The notes beneath the pieces were generated by a model that searched no databases, was not told where the DNA came from, and saw only the letters and a list, made by a program, of their open reading frames with translations. A DNA stretch of 64,000 bases from Craterostigma plantagineum (taxonomy: Eukaryota; Streptophyta; Magnoliopsida; Lamiales; Linderniaceae), in assembly GCA_027422505.1 (NCBI GenBank), contig JAPQWV010000018.1:14588001-14652000 (forward strand), in the 5' to 3' direction. Position numbers and translations under genes: made by a program. Shown piece by piece: positions 1 to 11,597 of this stretch (position 1 is the first letter of the stretch; every line of letters starts with the position of its first letter).

Positions 1-201
1 GCTGTCTATTCTTGAATGAAACCACCCACGTCTCTGCACTGTGACTGAGTCGTTCTCGTTGTTTCTGTGTTCGTTTGCTTTTGATGGTGGCGACTGTCTT
101 TCTTATCGGATTTTCTGAATAAGTTTGAGACGGTTTTAATTGAATACATCTTAAAGCGGCTATGCTCCGTTTTCTGTTTTATCATGTCACTCAGTTTTGA
201 G
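1..201. other. Unannotated left edge
   Basis: No convincing reading frame, RNA gene or repeat was recognised in this stretch. Confidence 0.4.
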
Positions 202-375
202 TAGGGGTGCTAAAAATCGACCCGCCAACCCAACACGAACCGCACCCAAAAATAGCAGGTTTGGGTTAACATTTCGACCTGTTTAAGTAAATCGGTAAAC
301 CCGAACCCAACCCGAATATTAAGTGGGTTAGGTCGGGTTTGAATTTTCAACCCGAATATTAGGTTTAGGCTTTAG
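202..375. repeat. Degenerate ACCCGAACCC repeat with a hAT-like terminus
   Basis: The stretch opens with TAGGGGTGCTAAAAATCG and continues with interspersed variants of ACCCGAACCC and GGGTTAGGTCGGG in both orientations. The TAGGGGTG start is the usual form of plant hAT non-autonomous element ends. The opposite terminus was not found, so the element may be truncated at its right end. Similar compositionally extreme elements lie near 23.5, 55.8 and 56.8 kb. Confidence 0.45.
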
Positions 376-589
376 TTTCAAGGTTTTCGGATGCTAGAAA
401 ACATGAAAATGACTAGAAATCTAGCTTTATAACATGAAAACATTACCAAAAACGTCCCATAAACCAAATTTGGGACATTTAGTCTTATTACATAAAAACA
501 CCACTGCTTGAAATAGACAAAACAAACCAAAAGGCTCAACAGCAAAACACTCTTTCATCCATACATAATTCGCCCGAAATGCATAATCA

Positions 590-1917
590 TCACCACTGCC
601 CTTTGCTGCAATCAGTCGGCGAAACCTCAGCTTCATCTCCTTCAGATCATATCCAACGTGATAATTGATCTGATGCATATTACCAAACATTCCAATACCC
701 TCGCCATGAAAACGAACCAAGGTGAAGCAAGCGACGCCATCTTCAGTAAAATCGACGAACAACCCATCTTCGTGCAAAACCACGTCGGCCCCGTTGAAGT
801 TCGCGACGATCTTCGGAGGGCTAATTTCCCCCGACGAATCGTAGCAAAGATCGAATACCCCTTAAGGATCCTCCGCCCGAGCCCCCTTCGTCGAGTTCGC
901 AACCGCTGACACAACCTTTACGTACAAACTCTGGGGTACGAAGGTCAACGTGGTGCCCGAATCCAAGATCATGTTTCCCCATCGAATTTCGTTTCCAATC
1001 GAAAACTTCTGATCTCCCACCGTAAACCCTAAAAGCGTTACGTAGTAAAAGGTAGCGCTGTGTTCTCACTTCACTATCGGCGTCGAAACGACGTTAGGCC
1101 CAGAAACAACTGCGTTGGAACCAAAGCTTATCCTACTGAAAGCAGTCGACATGTAAGAAGTCAGGCAATAAGAGAACCTCCCATCAATGTAACTATCGAG
1201 CTGCCTAACGATGGAAACTTCGCTCCCCCCGAGCCCTATAACCCCAGAAGTAGCGTTGGAGAAAGTCCCGCTGTCGTCCCTTCCGCAGCCAAACACGACC
1301 TTAGGAACCGTAAGGCTATCCGACGAATTATTACCACCGTTCGAGTCGAAGGTGAACGTCTCCGAGGCTAAGGCACCATCGCTGAAAGAACTGTCCCCAT
1401 AAGTCACGCTGTAGAGGCAATGAGTAGCATTCGAACAAGTTCCACTTAGTCCCTGAGAGCTACACAGAGCTCGGTGCACGAGACTTGTCTGAAGGTCGAA
1501 GTCTTGTTTGGGTCGAAGAAGGGTTTGTTCTGCTCGAAGCAGTCTACGCACGGAGCGCAGTGTCCATGTCAGATCGCTGCCTGTGTCGACGATGGCCGTG
1601 ATTTCGACAGGGGGCGTACCGATTTTGACCTTCATGAGGTAATCTCCTCCGTCCAAGGTTAGGGTTGAGTTGAAGCCTGTGCTTGAAGAGGATGTTAAGG
1701 TGTTTATTAGGGTTTTGTGCCTTGCGAAGGAGCGGAGGAATGCGTTCCTTAGGTTCGATATTCGATTGTTGTTATTAGGCTTTTCGTCGAATGTGTTGAG
1801 CGAGTCTCGGTGGATTAGGTTTATGGTTATTCCGCCGTTCTGGAAGGAGTTTGCATGGGAGATTATGAGAGCTAATATTGTGGTGGTGGTGAAGATTATT
1901 ATGAAGGTTTTTCTCAT
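590..1917 (-). pseudogene. Aspartic protease (nepenthesin/CDR1-like, A1 family) pseudogene
   Basis: Reads leftward from the ATG at 1917. The start gives a hydrophobic signal peptide (about residues 1-25), then the LIHRDS motif typical of CDR1-type secreted aspartic proteases. The first catalytic motif DTGSDLTW is present, followed by VFGCGRDDSG and GVIGLGG. The second catalytic Asp lies in DSGTTLTF further left. Breaks: a TGA at 1066-1068 and a TAA near 864-866 lie in the same frame as the downstream coding. A 31-codon stretch (about 1470-1562) is out of frame between two deletions that together restore frame; its other frame carries the expected Cys-rich CAPCVDCFEQN segment. A third shift near the C-terminus hides the expected end PTDCSKGQW followed by a stop at 590. 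No introns are needed, as usual for this family. The open frame continues to 427 only because of the last shift. Such proteases act in the apoplast or endomembranes; this copy cannot make a normal product as sequenced. Confidence 0.85.
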
Positions 1918-1984
1918 GGTGGCTATAAGTTTATTACAGGGAAGATGATGAAGATGGACTTAGTGATTAGATCAATTTATAGGC

Positions 1985-1992
1985 TTATATAA
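1985..1992 (-). promoter_or_regulatory. Candidate TATA box of the protease pseudogene
   Basis: TTATATAA lies about 70 bp upstream of the ATG at 1917, a normal spacing for a plant TATA box with a short leader. This is position-based inference only. Confidence 0.4.
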
Positions 1993-3040
1993 TGGTTGAT
2001 TGGTTGGATGTTGTGATGATCATCTGCTAGCAGCACTTTATATGGTTGTTTATATGGATTATTTTTTTATTTTGAAATTAACGTGTGTTGTGTGTTTTAC
2101 GAGGCGGATGCATGTTATGGTTTTCTTCTTGTCTTGTCTTCTTTCATTGTTTTTTCAGTTGGAGAAATGGAATGCATCGACACGTTACGATGCAATGAAA
2201 ATGACAACTGATATGGTAAGTGGGATTTGTCTTTTCTAAATATCACCTTATATCGAAAGTTCTAAAATTAATGCTTTCCGAGTGTTTTTTTTTTTCAAGT
2301 TGTCTGAGTCAAAAGGAGAGAGTTGATATGTTTCGTGAATTCTTAACGACTCTGCACGACTCTGCATCATTAAGATATATACATTATGTAAATCTTAAAT
2401 TATATGTACTATTCGGAGCCCATCCAAACTATGATACCATTAGTTTAGGTGAGAGCGTGCCATCCTTAACTTTCATATGAAGATATCGAAAGCTCGGTTG
2501 TTTGACCATCGAGAGTAGTATTAGTAATTAATTTCATACCTAAATATCGTTTTTTTAATTCAATGCATACATTAGTCAAGAGCACAAATAGATTTGAACT
2601 CAGAATCTCCAACAAAAAAGTATCTCGATCCAAGTCCAACCCAGCCCTACAAAAATCGAAAATTTCCACTCTCTTATATAAAATGAGAAATTAAATCAAC
2701 AAACCTACTTAATTCCAATTTATATTACATTTTCTTGGGGACATAAGCTTTGTAGTTCCAATTTAAAATTTAAACTATCACTCGCTCGCACGAGGGTTCT
2801 TAGTTCTCACTTCTTGATCATCCACAAAATCTCAAATTAAACCAAATCTAACGTACTAAAAGAAAAAACCACTGCAAAACATTACAGGGTATCTATCCAT
2901 ATATCGATAAATCCCAAGAAACACCTAATTAAGAGCGCATCATATTCCTCCTAAATCGGTTAACAAAAATTTCTCGGACAACAACGTCCCCGAAAACCAA
3001 CCCCTTCGCCGCAAAATCGAACTCTTTCCTCCGGAAAAAA
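1993..3040. other. Intergenic region, no gene seen
   Basis: AT-rich sequence between the protease pseudogene and the DUF26 gene. Short open frames exist on both strands, but none shows a recognisable domain or compositional bias. No repeat boundary was identified. Confidence 0.4.
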
Positions 3041-3045
3041 ACACC

Positions 3046-3054
3046 TATATATAG
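3046..3054 (+). promoter_or_regulatory. Candidate TATA box of the DUF26 gene
   Basis: TATATATAG lies about 60 bp upstream of the ATG at 3113. Spacing fits a plant core promoter. Confidence 0.5.
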
Positions 3055-3112
3055 AAATCTCACCTCCAACACGTTCAAAAACTCATACTTGAAAGAAAAA
3101 GAACCGATAAAA

Positions 3113-3538
3113 ATGAGATCACACGTCGGAACTACTACCTTTTTAATAACGATAATAATCTCAACCAGCACCTTCATCTCCGCCGTCCCAGACACGTCTG
3201 TTTCAGACATACAGTTTAGCATGCAAAAGTACGCCCTGGGCGACGTTTACGGTACGATCGTCGAGCAGATGCTCAACGACCTCGCGGCCGAGTGCTCGAG
3301 CCAGGATGGTTACGATTACTACATAGACGAGTCGAACCTGACCGAGACGGTGACGGCCTACGGCTACGCGACATGCAACACGGGCTTGAGCCAGGAAGAC
3401 TGCACGACGTGCTTGGCCCAAGCCCAAGCGAACCTCGTCGAGGACTGCGCGTTCTCGGTGCATGCAGAGGTCACGCAGGGCGATTGTATCATGAAGTACG
3501 ATAGTTACGATTTTAGGTACTATAATAATAATAATTAA
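3113..3538 (+). CDS. Secreted single-domain DUF26 (Gnk2-like) protein
   Basis: A 141-codon intronless frame starting at ATG 3113. The frame stays open upstream to 3089, but only through a non-ATG codon, so 3113 is chosen. The N-terminal 25 or so residues are hydrophobic, like a signal peptide. The rest matches the gingko-nut antifungal (Gnk2)/stress-antifungal DUF26 fold. It has the diagnostic C-X8-C-X2-C motif (CNTGLSQEDCTTC), an upstream Cys in AAECSSQ and two downstream Cys residues (VEDC, QGDC) that form the usual disulphides. There is one DUF26 unit and no kinase or transmembrane segment, so it resembles cysteine-rich repeat secretory proteins and not a CRK receptor kinase. Family members act in the apoplast, some as mannose-binding antifungals; the role here is inferred. 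The C-terminus ends in an Asn run encoded by an AAT microsatellite. The coding body is clearly more GC-rich than its flanks. Confidence 0.85.
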   Translation: MRSHVGTTTFLITIIISTSTFISAVPDTSVSDIQFSMQKYALGDVYGTIVEQMLNDLAAECSSQDGYDYYIDESNLTETVTAYGYATCNTGLSQEDCTTCLAQAQANLVEDCAFSVHAEVTQGDCIMKYDSYDFRYYNNNN

Positions 3539-3539
3539 T

Positions 3540-4229
3540 ATAAGGTGATGAGATTCGATACTCGATCCATCGGTCAGTCGTCTTTCTAACGTTTGAAGTT
3601 CGTTCTCTTCTCCTTATGCGTCGTCCTTATGGTTTGTGATCGCGACCTGTGTCTATAAAGGGTTTGAAGTTTTCCCAAGTGTTTGATTTGCAGTCGACTG
3701 TTGTTGTGAGCGTTGTGTGGTGATGCATTAATAAATCTTTCTGTTGGAAAGATAATATGTAAGATCGAAAAAATGATGCACTCTCTACAAGGTTAAGCTT
3801 TTAGGTGAAATGGTCATTCAGCATGGCATCGAAGCTCAAGGACTAAAGCGGTATTGAGTATGAATCCTCACGATCACTCATTGTTAAAAAAATTACGCGT
3901 CTATAATGGTAAATAATAAATAAATCAGCCTAAACACGAGGGATTTAAAATATGATACACTCCACAAAAGCTTCTAAGTTTTAGCTGAAGCGGCCATTCA
4001 ACATTTAAACTAAGAAGGAACTAGGAAGAACGCTCTATAGACCCAAACCGACTACTAGATTATGGAATTAAACTAATCCGAAGGCCTTCGTTTCAATGAT
4101 AATCCAATTATTGAGAAACTTAATTATCATTTTTGAAACTCGAGACACGACTACTCATATGCTCATTTAATCCCAAATATTTTCGTAAAATCTCTTTGAA
4201 CGGATCGAATTGCATGGGCTCCTATCCTA
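3540..4229. other. Intergenic region with a diverged repeat pair
   Basis: No gene seen. Two related stretches, about 3770-3830 and 3950-4005, share a pattern around CTCTACAAGG / CTCCACAAAAGC followed by TTTTAGSTGAARYGG and CATTCA. They look like a diverged duplicated non-coding motif from an old LTR or leader. The left end of the adjacent CACTA element probably lies at the right edge of this stretch but was not found. Confidence 0.35.
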
Positions 4230-4789
4230 CCAATAATCATCTATCGAGCTCACCGTATCCGAGATATGCACGATATATTGATTTATCGTTGACGGAACAA
4301 TGTAATTTTCGTTGATAATTCGTCGATAGCCTTCAACGGCTCAGTCATTGAAATTCCGTTGAGTTATCGAGCAGTTATCGACAACCTATCCGTCGCAATA
4401 TTCCCACGAGATTTCCGCCGACAAATATCGGACGGTTCGTCCACGGTGTGCGTAGGCGCCCACTTGCAACTCTGTCGATATTTTCCTCCGTACACCGTCG
4501 CGAACCTCATATTTTTAATTGCAATTTATTTTTTACGTTATTTCTTTTTTTATATTTTTTCATTTTTATATTTATTAAAGAAATATGTAACTAAAAAAAG
4601 CATAATTATAAAATAATATTTCATAATATAAAATTCATAATAATATTCACACTAACAAATAAAATAAAAACTAGTCTAATCTACTCGAGCTATCGAGATT
4701 TGGCGAGAACGTAGAAGGAGCCGATGAAAATGAAGCCGGAAATGGAAGAGACGAATTCCCCATAAACTGACTGGCCGACGAAGGCTGTC

Positions 4790-7700
4790 CTATACCCATA
4801 TTAAGCAATGACGTAAACGATCGATTGGGAGCGAAACCAGAAAATCCGTTTGGAGGATAAAATTGAGGAACGACAGGTTGAGAATGTCCAGCCTCGCTCC
4901 ACTAGTAACTATCGCTTGTATGCGTGCCATCTGCTCTCGAAGCACTTCTACATCCCGTTTCATCGCACAACATTGCTCTTTTAGCTTCTCATTTCCAGTC
5001 TTCAAAACAGACATTTGAGTAACAGAATTTGAATTATACCAAACTAGAATTACCTATTCCTTTCAAGAGAGAAACCTAATAATTCTTTTAAGAGACGGTC
5101 AAGAAAGGATTAGAACTAGAACCACAAGCTTGATAAACCAACCCGTCATGTATAATATAGTCTCGTTATGCGACCGGTAGCAAATGTTAAATAAAATTTC
5201 CAAATTTTCGACAAAAACGAGTTACTTACCGGTTTGACAGCTTGGCTGATATTCGAGAAATAAGGACTGATGGTTCTTTACTATCTCCGTAACCCCAAAA
5301 ACCCATCTTTTGGATCATCCAGCGACCGTCTTGAAAACGTCAATCATTTGTTCGTTACTCATTTGATATGAAGCTTTCTCAGTCCACTGTACTAGAACTT
5401 GCCCTCGAGCTTTGATCTTACAAACGTTCTTCCACTCCGCTAAATCTCTTTTGAGACTAGGATAATGTATGTAAAAGACCTGAACACATTGTTGAGCAAG
5501 AACGAATGGATCGTTCTTCTTGTAAGTCTGTCTCAATTTCATCAACCAAGCTTTTGAATTTCGGATGTACTTTAATTCCTAGATCTTGGCACACCCATTG
5601 GCATTTGAACAGTGCGACTTTTTTTCTTGCCGCCGGTGAAGATATTTCAAACTTTATATCTTCTTGTAATGTTCCATAAAAGTCACTCGAACGATCACCG
5701 AAATCCGAAGACGGGACACAAACACCACTATTAGTCATAACTTTTTCCGACTTCGCGCCTCTATCTGGAAATTATAAGCGTTAATGAAATACTCCGAGTA
5801 GGTTCGAACTTCTTGAGATGGACCCCACGCTAGTCCCTTTAATAAGTCGTCAGTTATGTGATCAGAATTATCTTGAACCTATAACGGAAAATATGAATTA
5901 GTCAATCACATATATTTTTTGCATGAAATAAATAAAAAATATTTATTTACACGAGATCGAAACCAATTTACGAATTCTTTATCGAATTTTTTGTCAATTG
6001 AAGCAGCGTTAAACCCTGCAAACTGTTGCTCCGAAATGTATTCTCTGCACATTAAAATAAATTTGTTACCTCAAATAAAATATATATTTTTTGTCAAAAA
6101 TTTATTAGAACTTACTGAAGAAATGGTTCAACTTTAGGACAGTTGAGCAAAATAACTCTATGCGCATTCTCCAAATCAGTCCCGACCATGAATTTAGTCC
6201 GCATCTTTCCTGTTGGTCGGCCTATGTAATTAAAAATCGAAAATGGTTCATATCCCTCCTCGTAATATTGCCCTAAGCTTCTCAACGACTCTCTTTGGTC
6301 CAAACGATCGAAATGAAGGGTGAAATTTGAAATTTCTTCCATTATGTACTTGTTACACATTGACTCCTCTACGTGCGTCAAGTTCATATATTTTTTGCTT
6401 TAGGCTATGCAAAAAGATGCAAATCAAAGAAATTAACTAACTTAAATAAATTATACTAAATAATTGTATAAAAAGGACGTAAAAAGTAATATACCGTTCA
6501 AATGGATACATCCATCGATGATGTACTGGACCACCGACGATTGCTTCATCTGGGAGATGGACAATGACATGCTCCATAGAATAAAAAAAGCAGGTGGAAA
6601 TATTCTTTCCAACTTACATATAATCAAGGCAACTTTTGAGTTGAATTCTTCCATTTGAGAGACGTCTAAAACGGTGCAACACAAAGATTGGAAGAACAAG
6701 CTAAGTTCAGTTAACACGATCCAAACAAACTCCAGTAATAAATCTCGAAACGATTGGAATTAATCGATCCATAAAAACATGACAATCGTGAGATTTCATT
6801 CCCTGTAACTTGAAGTTTATCATGTCGACGCACCTACCTATATTAGAGGCAAAAACAGTTGGAAAACACACAGTTTTTATCCAATCGCAGACCTCACATT
6901 TTTTCTCCTTATTCAATGTGTACGCTGCCATCGGCTCCCGGGCAACTCTCAGAAATTGCAAGTTCAAGCAATCGCAATAAATACCAATATCTCGACGAGC
7001 ATTGATATGGTCTTTCGATTTATCCTTAACATCCATCACCGTATTGAAGACATTCTCAAATGTATTCTTCTCTATATGCATGACATCAAGATTTTGCCGA
7101 ATAAGGAGTGATGACCAATACGACAACTCTCAAAATTTATTTTTCTTCGACCAGTGGTGTGTGATTCCATAGCGTTCGGCTTTTGTTCAGCATCCTCCAT
7201 TACAGTTTTAAAATGTTGGACGCGCTCCCATATTTCTAAACCTGATAACCTCTTTGGTGGACCTCTTCTCTCGATTTACCCTTGAGAAAATCGCTTGTAT
7301 TTCCTCTAAATGCATGCTGTCTAGGTAAAAAACGACGATGACAATCAAAATAACAAATCTTTTTACCATATTTCAAATAAAATGCCGAAGTATCTTCCAT
7401 GCAAATTGGGCAACCCAATCTACCTGACCCAGCCAGACAACATTCCATACGCAGGAAAGTCACTCACCGTCCAAATTAGCGCAACTCGCAGCCTAAACAT
7501 TTCTTCACGAAATGAATCATAAGTCTGTAGTCCTACGTGCCACAGCATCTTTAGTTCTTCGACCAGAGGTGGAAGATAAACATCTAATTTATTCTTAGGC
7601 TTTTTTGGACCAAGTATCATAAGAGATAGAAACATATATTTTTTTTACTTAAACACTCACGAGAGGAAGATCGTAAGGAGTCGTAATTACCGGCCAACAT

Positions 7701-8556
7701 GAATATTGCTTACCAAACTGGCCATGAACAGTGAAACCATCAGTGCATAATCCTACACGAACATTTCGTGGATCAACATAAAAATCAGCATGTTTACTAT
7801 CGAAATGCTTCCTGCTTTTCCATCAGAAGGGTGAGACATTATGCCTTCGTTGGCTACGTGACTAGAATGCCATGTCATCATCTCTGCTGTTCTCTTATCG
7901 GAGTATACTCGCTGAAGTCTTGGACCAAGTGGCAAATAACGTAGCACTGCATACGAAGACTTCGATCTATCAGAAAATTTAAATCGTGGTTTTCTACATA
8001 CCTTGCAGCGTTTTAGCTGGGCATCTTCCTTCCAAAATAGCATGCAACCCATGATGCAACAATATATATGGTGTATCGGTAGCGCAAAATGCATCATCAC
8101 CTTCTTTGTCTCGTAATAACTTTCGGGAAATGTATTGTTTTTCGGCAATAATCTGTGAATGAAATCAGACACCCTGTCAAACGCAGATGCATACATATTT
8201 ATTTTAGATTTAAGACTCGCCCATTCTGCAATTGCAGCCAATCGAGAGCAATTAGATCCATCGAATAGTGGAGGGTCTGCAGTTCTCAATTGTTCTGTAA
8301 AACTATCATGGAATGTCATCTTCTCATTTGGCATCGTCGAGCTGCTGCCACCGACATCAAAACTTGCCGTTAAATTTTGATCATCATCGGCGATATTAGG
8401 AATAGCAGTTTCAAATGTAGTTTGTTCCTCCAATCTCAAGTGTGTGTCCTCAACATTAAAATCATGACTGACACCAGAACCCACAGCGTATTCCACTGAC
8501 TGAAGCTCCCAATATTTGTCTTCTTCGTGTGAAGTCCAATTGTAATAATCAGACAT
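4790..8556 (-). pseudogene. TNP2-like CACTA transposase, frame-broken
   Basis: Homology runs leftward through several frames. 8556-7753 starts MSDYYNWTSHEEDKYWE and contains the Transposase_21 landmarks PESYYETKK, CCIMGCMLFWKED, LRYLPLGPRLQR and TAEMMTWH. About 7780-7650 encodes VGLCTDGFTVHGQ in another frame. 7635-7420 has KLDVYLPPLVEELK and SDFPAYGMLSGW. 7463-7236 has GCPICMEDTSAF and FDCHRRFLP. 7126-6707 has LDVMHIEKNTFENV and GMKSHDCHVFMDRLIP. 6717-6112 matches the DUF4218 region, and 5738-5315 matches the DUF4216 region (ALFKCQWV, NKNDPFVLAQQ-like). A charged helical stretch at 5014-4790 may be the C-terminal coiled coil. Some breaks could be introns (short AT-rich gaps near 6400 and 5880-6110), but shifts inside conserved blocks show decay. 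The original enzyme would cut and paste CACTA ends. Confidence 0.85.
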
Positions 8557-8799
8557 AAATCAATTCTTCAGCAGATGAACTCCCACAACTAAATGATCGT
8601 GAAATTTAGAATTATTGCATTTCTTGCATGGACACCGTATCTGAAGCATCGAACCTCAAGAAGTTGTAAAATCAATAAAATGTTCTACCCCCTTCATAAA
8701 TTCGTCGTGATGAGTTTGTCGTCGGTACATCCATCGTCTTTACTGATGGTAACTTCGTACCGAGGATCCATATCTATTTATGGGAAGAATCAATAACGT

Positions 8800-9281
8800 G
8801 CATGATATATTAAATTATCGATGACGGACCGATTATATGGACGACCACCGATTTAAGATATTGAATGCAAAGATTGTCGCTAACCAAACATTATTTATAA
8901 GCAGTGAGTTTTTTATGAACGGATAATAATTCAGATATTATGATTTTATTTTGCTGCATACTCGGTTAGGTGAAGCTAGAATTTGAATCAGTAGACTGAA
9001 AACCGCGAGTGTGAAAGAGCTCTGAATGTTAAAGTTTACGACGGCAAGAATGTCGAAAATTCCGCCACATATATCGACGATATTTCCGTCGATAGCTCCA
9101 TCGCTAAATTCGTTCGACGACATTTCTGTCGAAAACCGGAGGAAAACTATTTGTTATAAGTTTTAACGGATGTGCCGTCGATAAACCGTGGGTAATTTAT
9201 TCAACAGCATTTCCGTCGATAATGTCATCGATATTATAGTTCGACTAATTCTTGGTGGATGCCAGCGTCGATATTTTATGT
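8800..9281. repeat. Right subterminal repeat zone of the CACTA element
   Basis: Repeated short motifs around CCGTCGATA / TATCGACGG occur in both orientations up to the terminal inverted repeat. In En/Spm-type elements such arrays are the binding sites for the element's own DNA-binding protein. The matching zone on the left covers about 4240-4500. Confidence 0.65.
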
Positions 9282-9294
9282 TCTTTTGTAGTGC
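9282..9294 (-). repeat. CACTA terminal inverted repeat (transposase 5' side)
   Basis: CACTACAAAAGAA on the complement strand, ending exactly at 9294. This is the diagnostic start of plant CACTA elements. Confidence 0.8.
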
Positions 9295-9554
9295 ATGAGG
9301 CTCCTTACGATGTTACACCTTGGTTCCTGTTTACATAAGGTGAGCATCTTTATATATGAACATAATTGGAGTATTGATCCAAGACATAAAATGATAATTA
9401 AGTTTCAGACCCGAAAGATGTTTTAAGTTAGGTTTCAGGCCCGTATCAGAAAATTTGTAGGGTAAGGACAATAATAATATATACCATAATGATTTTTCAT
9501 AAATTTTCACAAGTGGTGAATGCTTAATTAAATACTATTTAAAAATGGCGGAGT
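9295..9554. other. Short AT-rich spacer
   Basis: Sequence between the CACTA terminus and the LINE target duplication. No feature recognised. Confidence 0.4.
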
Positions 9555-9568
9555 AAATAAACAAATGC
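9555..9568. repeat. Left target-site duplication of the LINE (14 bp)
   Basis: AAATAAACAAATGC here is repeated exactly at 12279-12292 directly after the A-rich tail, which defines the insertion. Confidence 0.85.
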
Positions 9569-9733
9569 GTGTGCAAAGAATTTTTATGGGGCAGAAAATG
9601 GCAGGGGAAATCTATTTCTCTCCTCAGCTGGGACAAAGTGTGTTGGTCCAAACAATGGGGTGGCCTCAACATTAGGGACTGTGGGACTTGGAATGAAGCT
9701 TTGGCTGGGAAGCAAATTTGGGATATAACTAAG

Positions 9734-11427
9734 TGAAGTGTAAAATAAGCCTAAGAGGGGGTGTGAATTAGGCTATAAGAAAAATGGCTTGTTCTTCTTT
9801 GAAAAATACTTTTCTTTAAGAAGATATTTTCAAAGTAGGTTATTTCCCAGAAATCTTTACGAGTATCAAAGTAATCTCCCTAACCCTATTTCAAAATATC
9901 ACATTAGTTTCGAAAATGGTTTCTACGATATCACCTAGATGTTTGCGCGCGCTCCGGGTTTGTCTCACAGGAAAGTAAATAGCAGAAAGTAAAGTGACAC
10001 GAGATTTTTATACAGGTTATATCCCCAACAGGGGTTTAATCTTGTCCTTGGGGTGTGATCTCCCCAAGAGTTCCAATCAATCACTATGTATTACCCGTTA
10101 AACTATGATTGACCCGTACACAACCGAAGCACTTTGGAAACTAGACCTCGTTCTAGGCTGACGCACGCCAAGTTTCGATCCACGTCGTTTACCCAGGAAA
10201 CCTATTCCCCGACTGGATGCAGCTTGCTACCGAAGGGCCACCGAATCCACAAACTTCGTCCCTCCACGTGCGTAAGACTCCACTCGTGCTCCTTTGTGCG
10301 CTCAACGTGCCCGCGGACACAACACGTTCGAAGACAAGGGTTTAGGATATGGTGATACTAAAGATCGCTCAAAGGGTACAGATTTCGCAAGTGTAAGCTC
10401 GACACAAACTACGAATGAATCGCAAATTTCAGCTCAAAAACTCTAAGGGATTCGTTTGCTTGTGTGTCTTTCAATCGTGAAGTGTTCTCTTCTATATAGA
10501 ACCAATTTTCGCTTCTACACTTCACAAGGAAAGTTAAGCAAAGAATATGCAAGATAAAGCTCAATAATCACGTGCATTAACTCAAACAATCATGCCAAGA
10601 ATAAACCAATTAAGCTCAACGGTCATGCATGATCACTTACCATAAATACCACATATTAACATTCGTTCCACGGTAATCTCATCCATTTTTCAGCATATTC
10701 CATATATATTCCACTCAGCATATTATCAACGGTAAGCTCAATCAATTGATTTCTTTCCCAAAATATGATACCCAATTCGCACAGAGAAAGATTTGATTTA
10801 CTGAGTATAATGCAAAGCATACTTTCCATGTATGGTGATCTCATCCGATTTCAGCACATTCCAAATAGACTCAATCAGCACACATATAAGCCCAATCAAT
10901 TAATCATTTTCCATAATATGAATCCTAAGTCGCACAAGGAAAGCAGGATCATGATTCACTGATTTAAGAGTCACTTAATATCGCACTCAACGGATATCTC
11001 ATTGATATTCTTTCCTAAAATAGATCAATCACATGTAAGCACTTAATCAGAATATCCTTTCCATACATACAGCATAGTCATTCATATCCGGGTGATCACA
11101 TCGATATTCTTTCCTAAAATAACTCAATCAGACAATTTGCATATCACTCAACATGATATATTTTCCATATATAGCACGCAACGATATTTCATTCATACGA
11201 AGACGTTCATAACCAGGTGATCACATTAATATTCCAGTTAAGCATAGATCACTCAAGTTCGATTTTCTTAATAGTTAAACCACATTCAAGCGCTTAATGG
11301 AACGTTTTCACATACTTAAACATCACATAACATGCATATCGAGTTTTCTAATTTGTACCCCCCCAATTTACATAATTACTTGGAATAATCAAAACTCTCA
11401 TAGTCATTTGGACCAAAAAGGTCTACA
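9734..11427. mobile_element. Solo LTR (1694 bp) inserted in the LINE
   Basis: Starts TGAAGTGTAAAATAAG and ends AAAAGGTCTACA (TG...CA). It is flanked by the perfect 5-bp duplication CTAAG (9729-9733 and 11428-11432). Removing it together with one CTAAG rejoins the LINE reading frame as ...IWDIT-KEVQSLW. No coding sequence, primer site or internal direct repeat was seen, so it is read as a solo LTR left by recombination between two LTRs. Orientation and family were not established. Confidence 0.85.
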
Positions 11428-11597
11428 CTAAGGAAGTTCAGTCTCTATGGATCAAATAGATTAATGTGGTTACCTAAAAGGAACATGTTTTTGGGAATTT
11501 AGACCTGCTGCGGACTCGAGCTGGCATTGGAGGAAGTTACACCGGTTGAAAAGCAAATTCAGGGAGGGCTATAGAGAGAGGAAATGGATTTTGTCTA

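Larger units (their letters stand above)
4230..9294 (-). mobile_element. CACTA (En/Spm) DNA transposon, decayed
   Basis: The right terminus on the complement reads CACTACAAAAGAA from 9294, the canonical CACTA end. Both subterminal zones (about 4240-4500 and 8800-9280) carry many short copies of a CCGTCGATAA/TTATCGACGG-like motif. They also share a direct repeat: TGCACGATATATTGATTTAT at 4268 and TGCATGATATATTAAATTAT near 8800. In between lies a TNP2-type transposase in the expected orientation, its 5' end nearest the recognised terminus. A left CACTA terminus was not found between 3500 and 4300, so that end is diverged or lost and 4230 is approximate. Confidence 0.8.

Noticed and set aside
1474..1662. 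Cys-containing plus-strand frame
   Set aside because: It is antisense to the Cys-rich segment of the aspartic protease pseudogene; no promoter or family match.
3958..3970. CACTCCACAAAAG as the left CACTA terminus
   Set aside because: It differs from the canonical CACTACAAAAG by an extra base and has no matching subterminal context; probably part of a separate duplicated motif.
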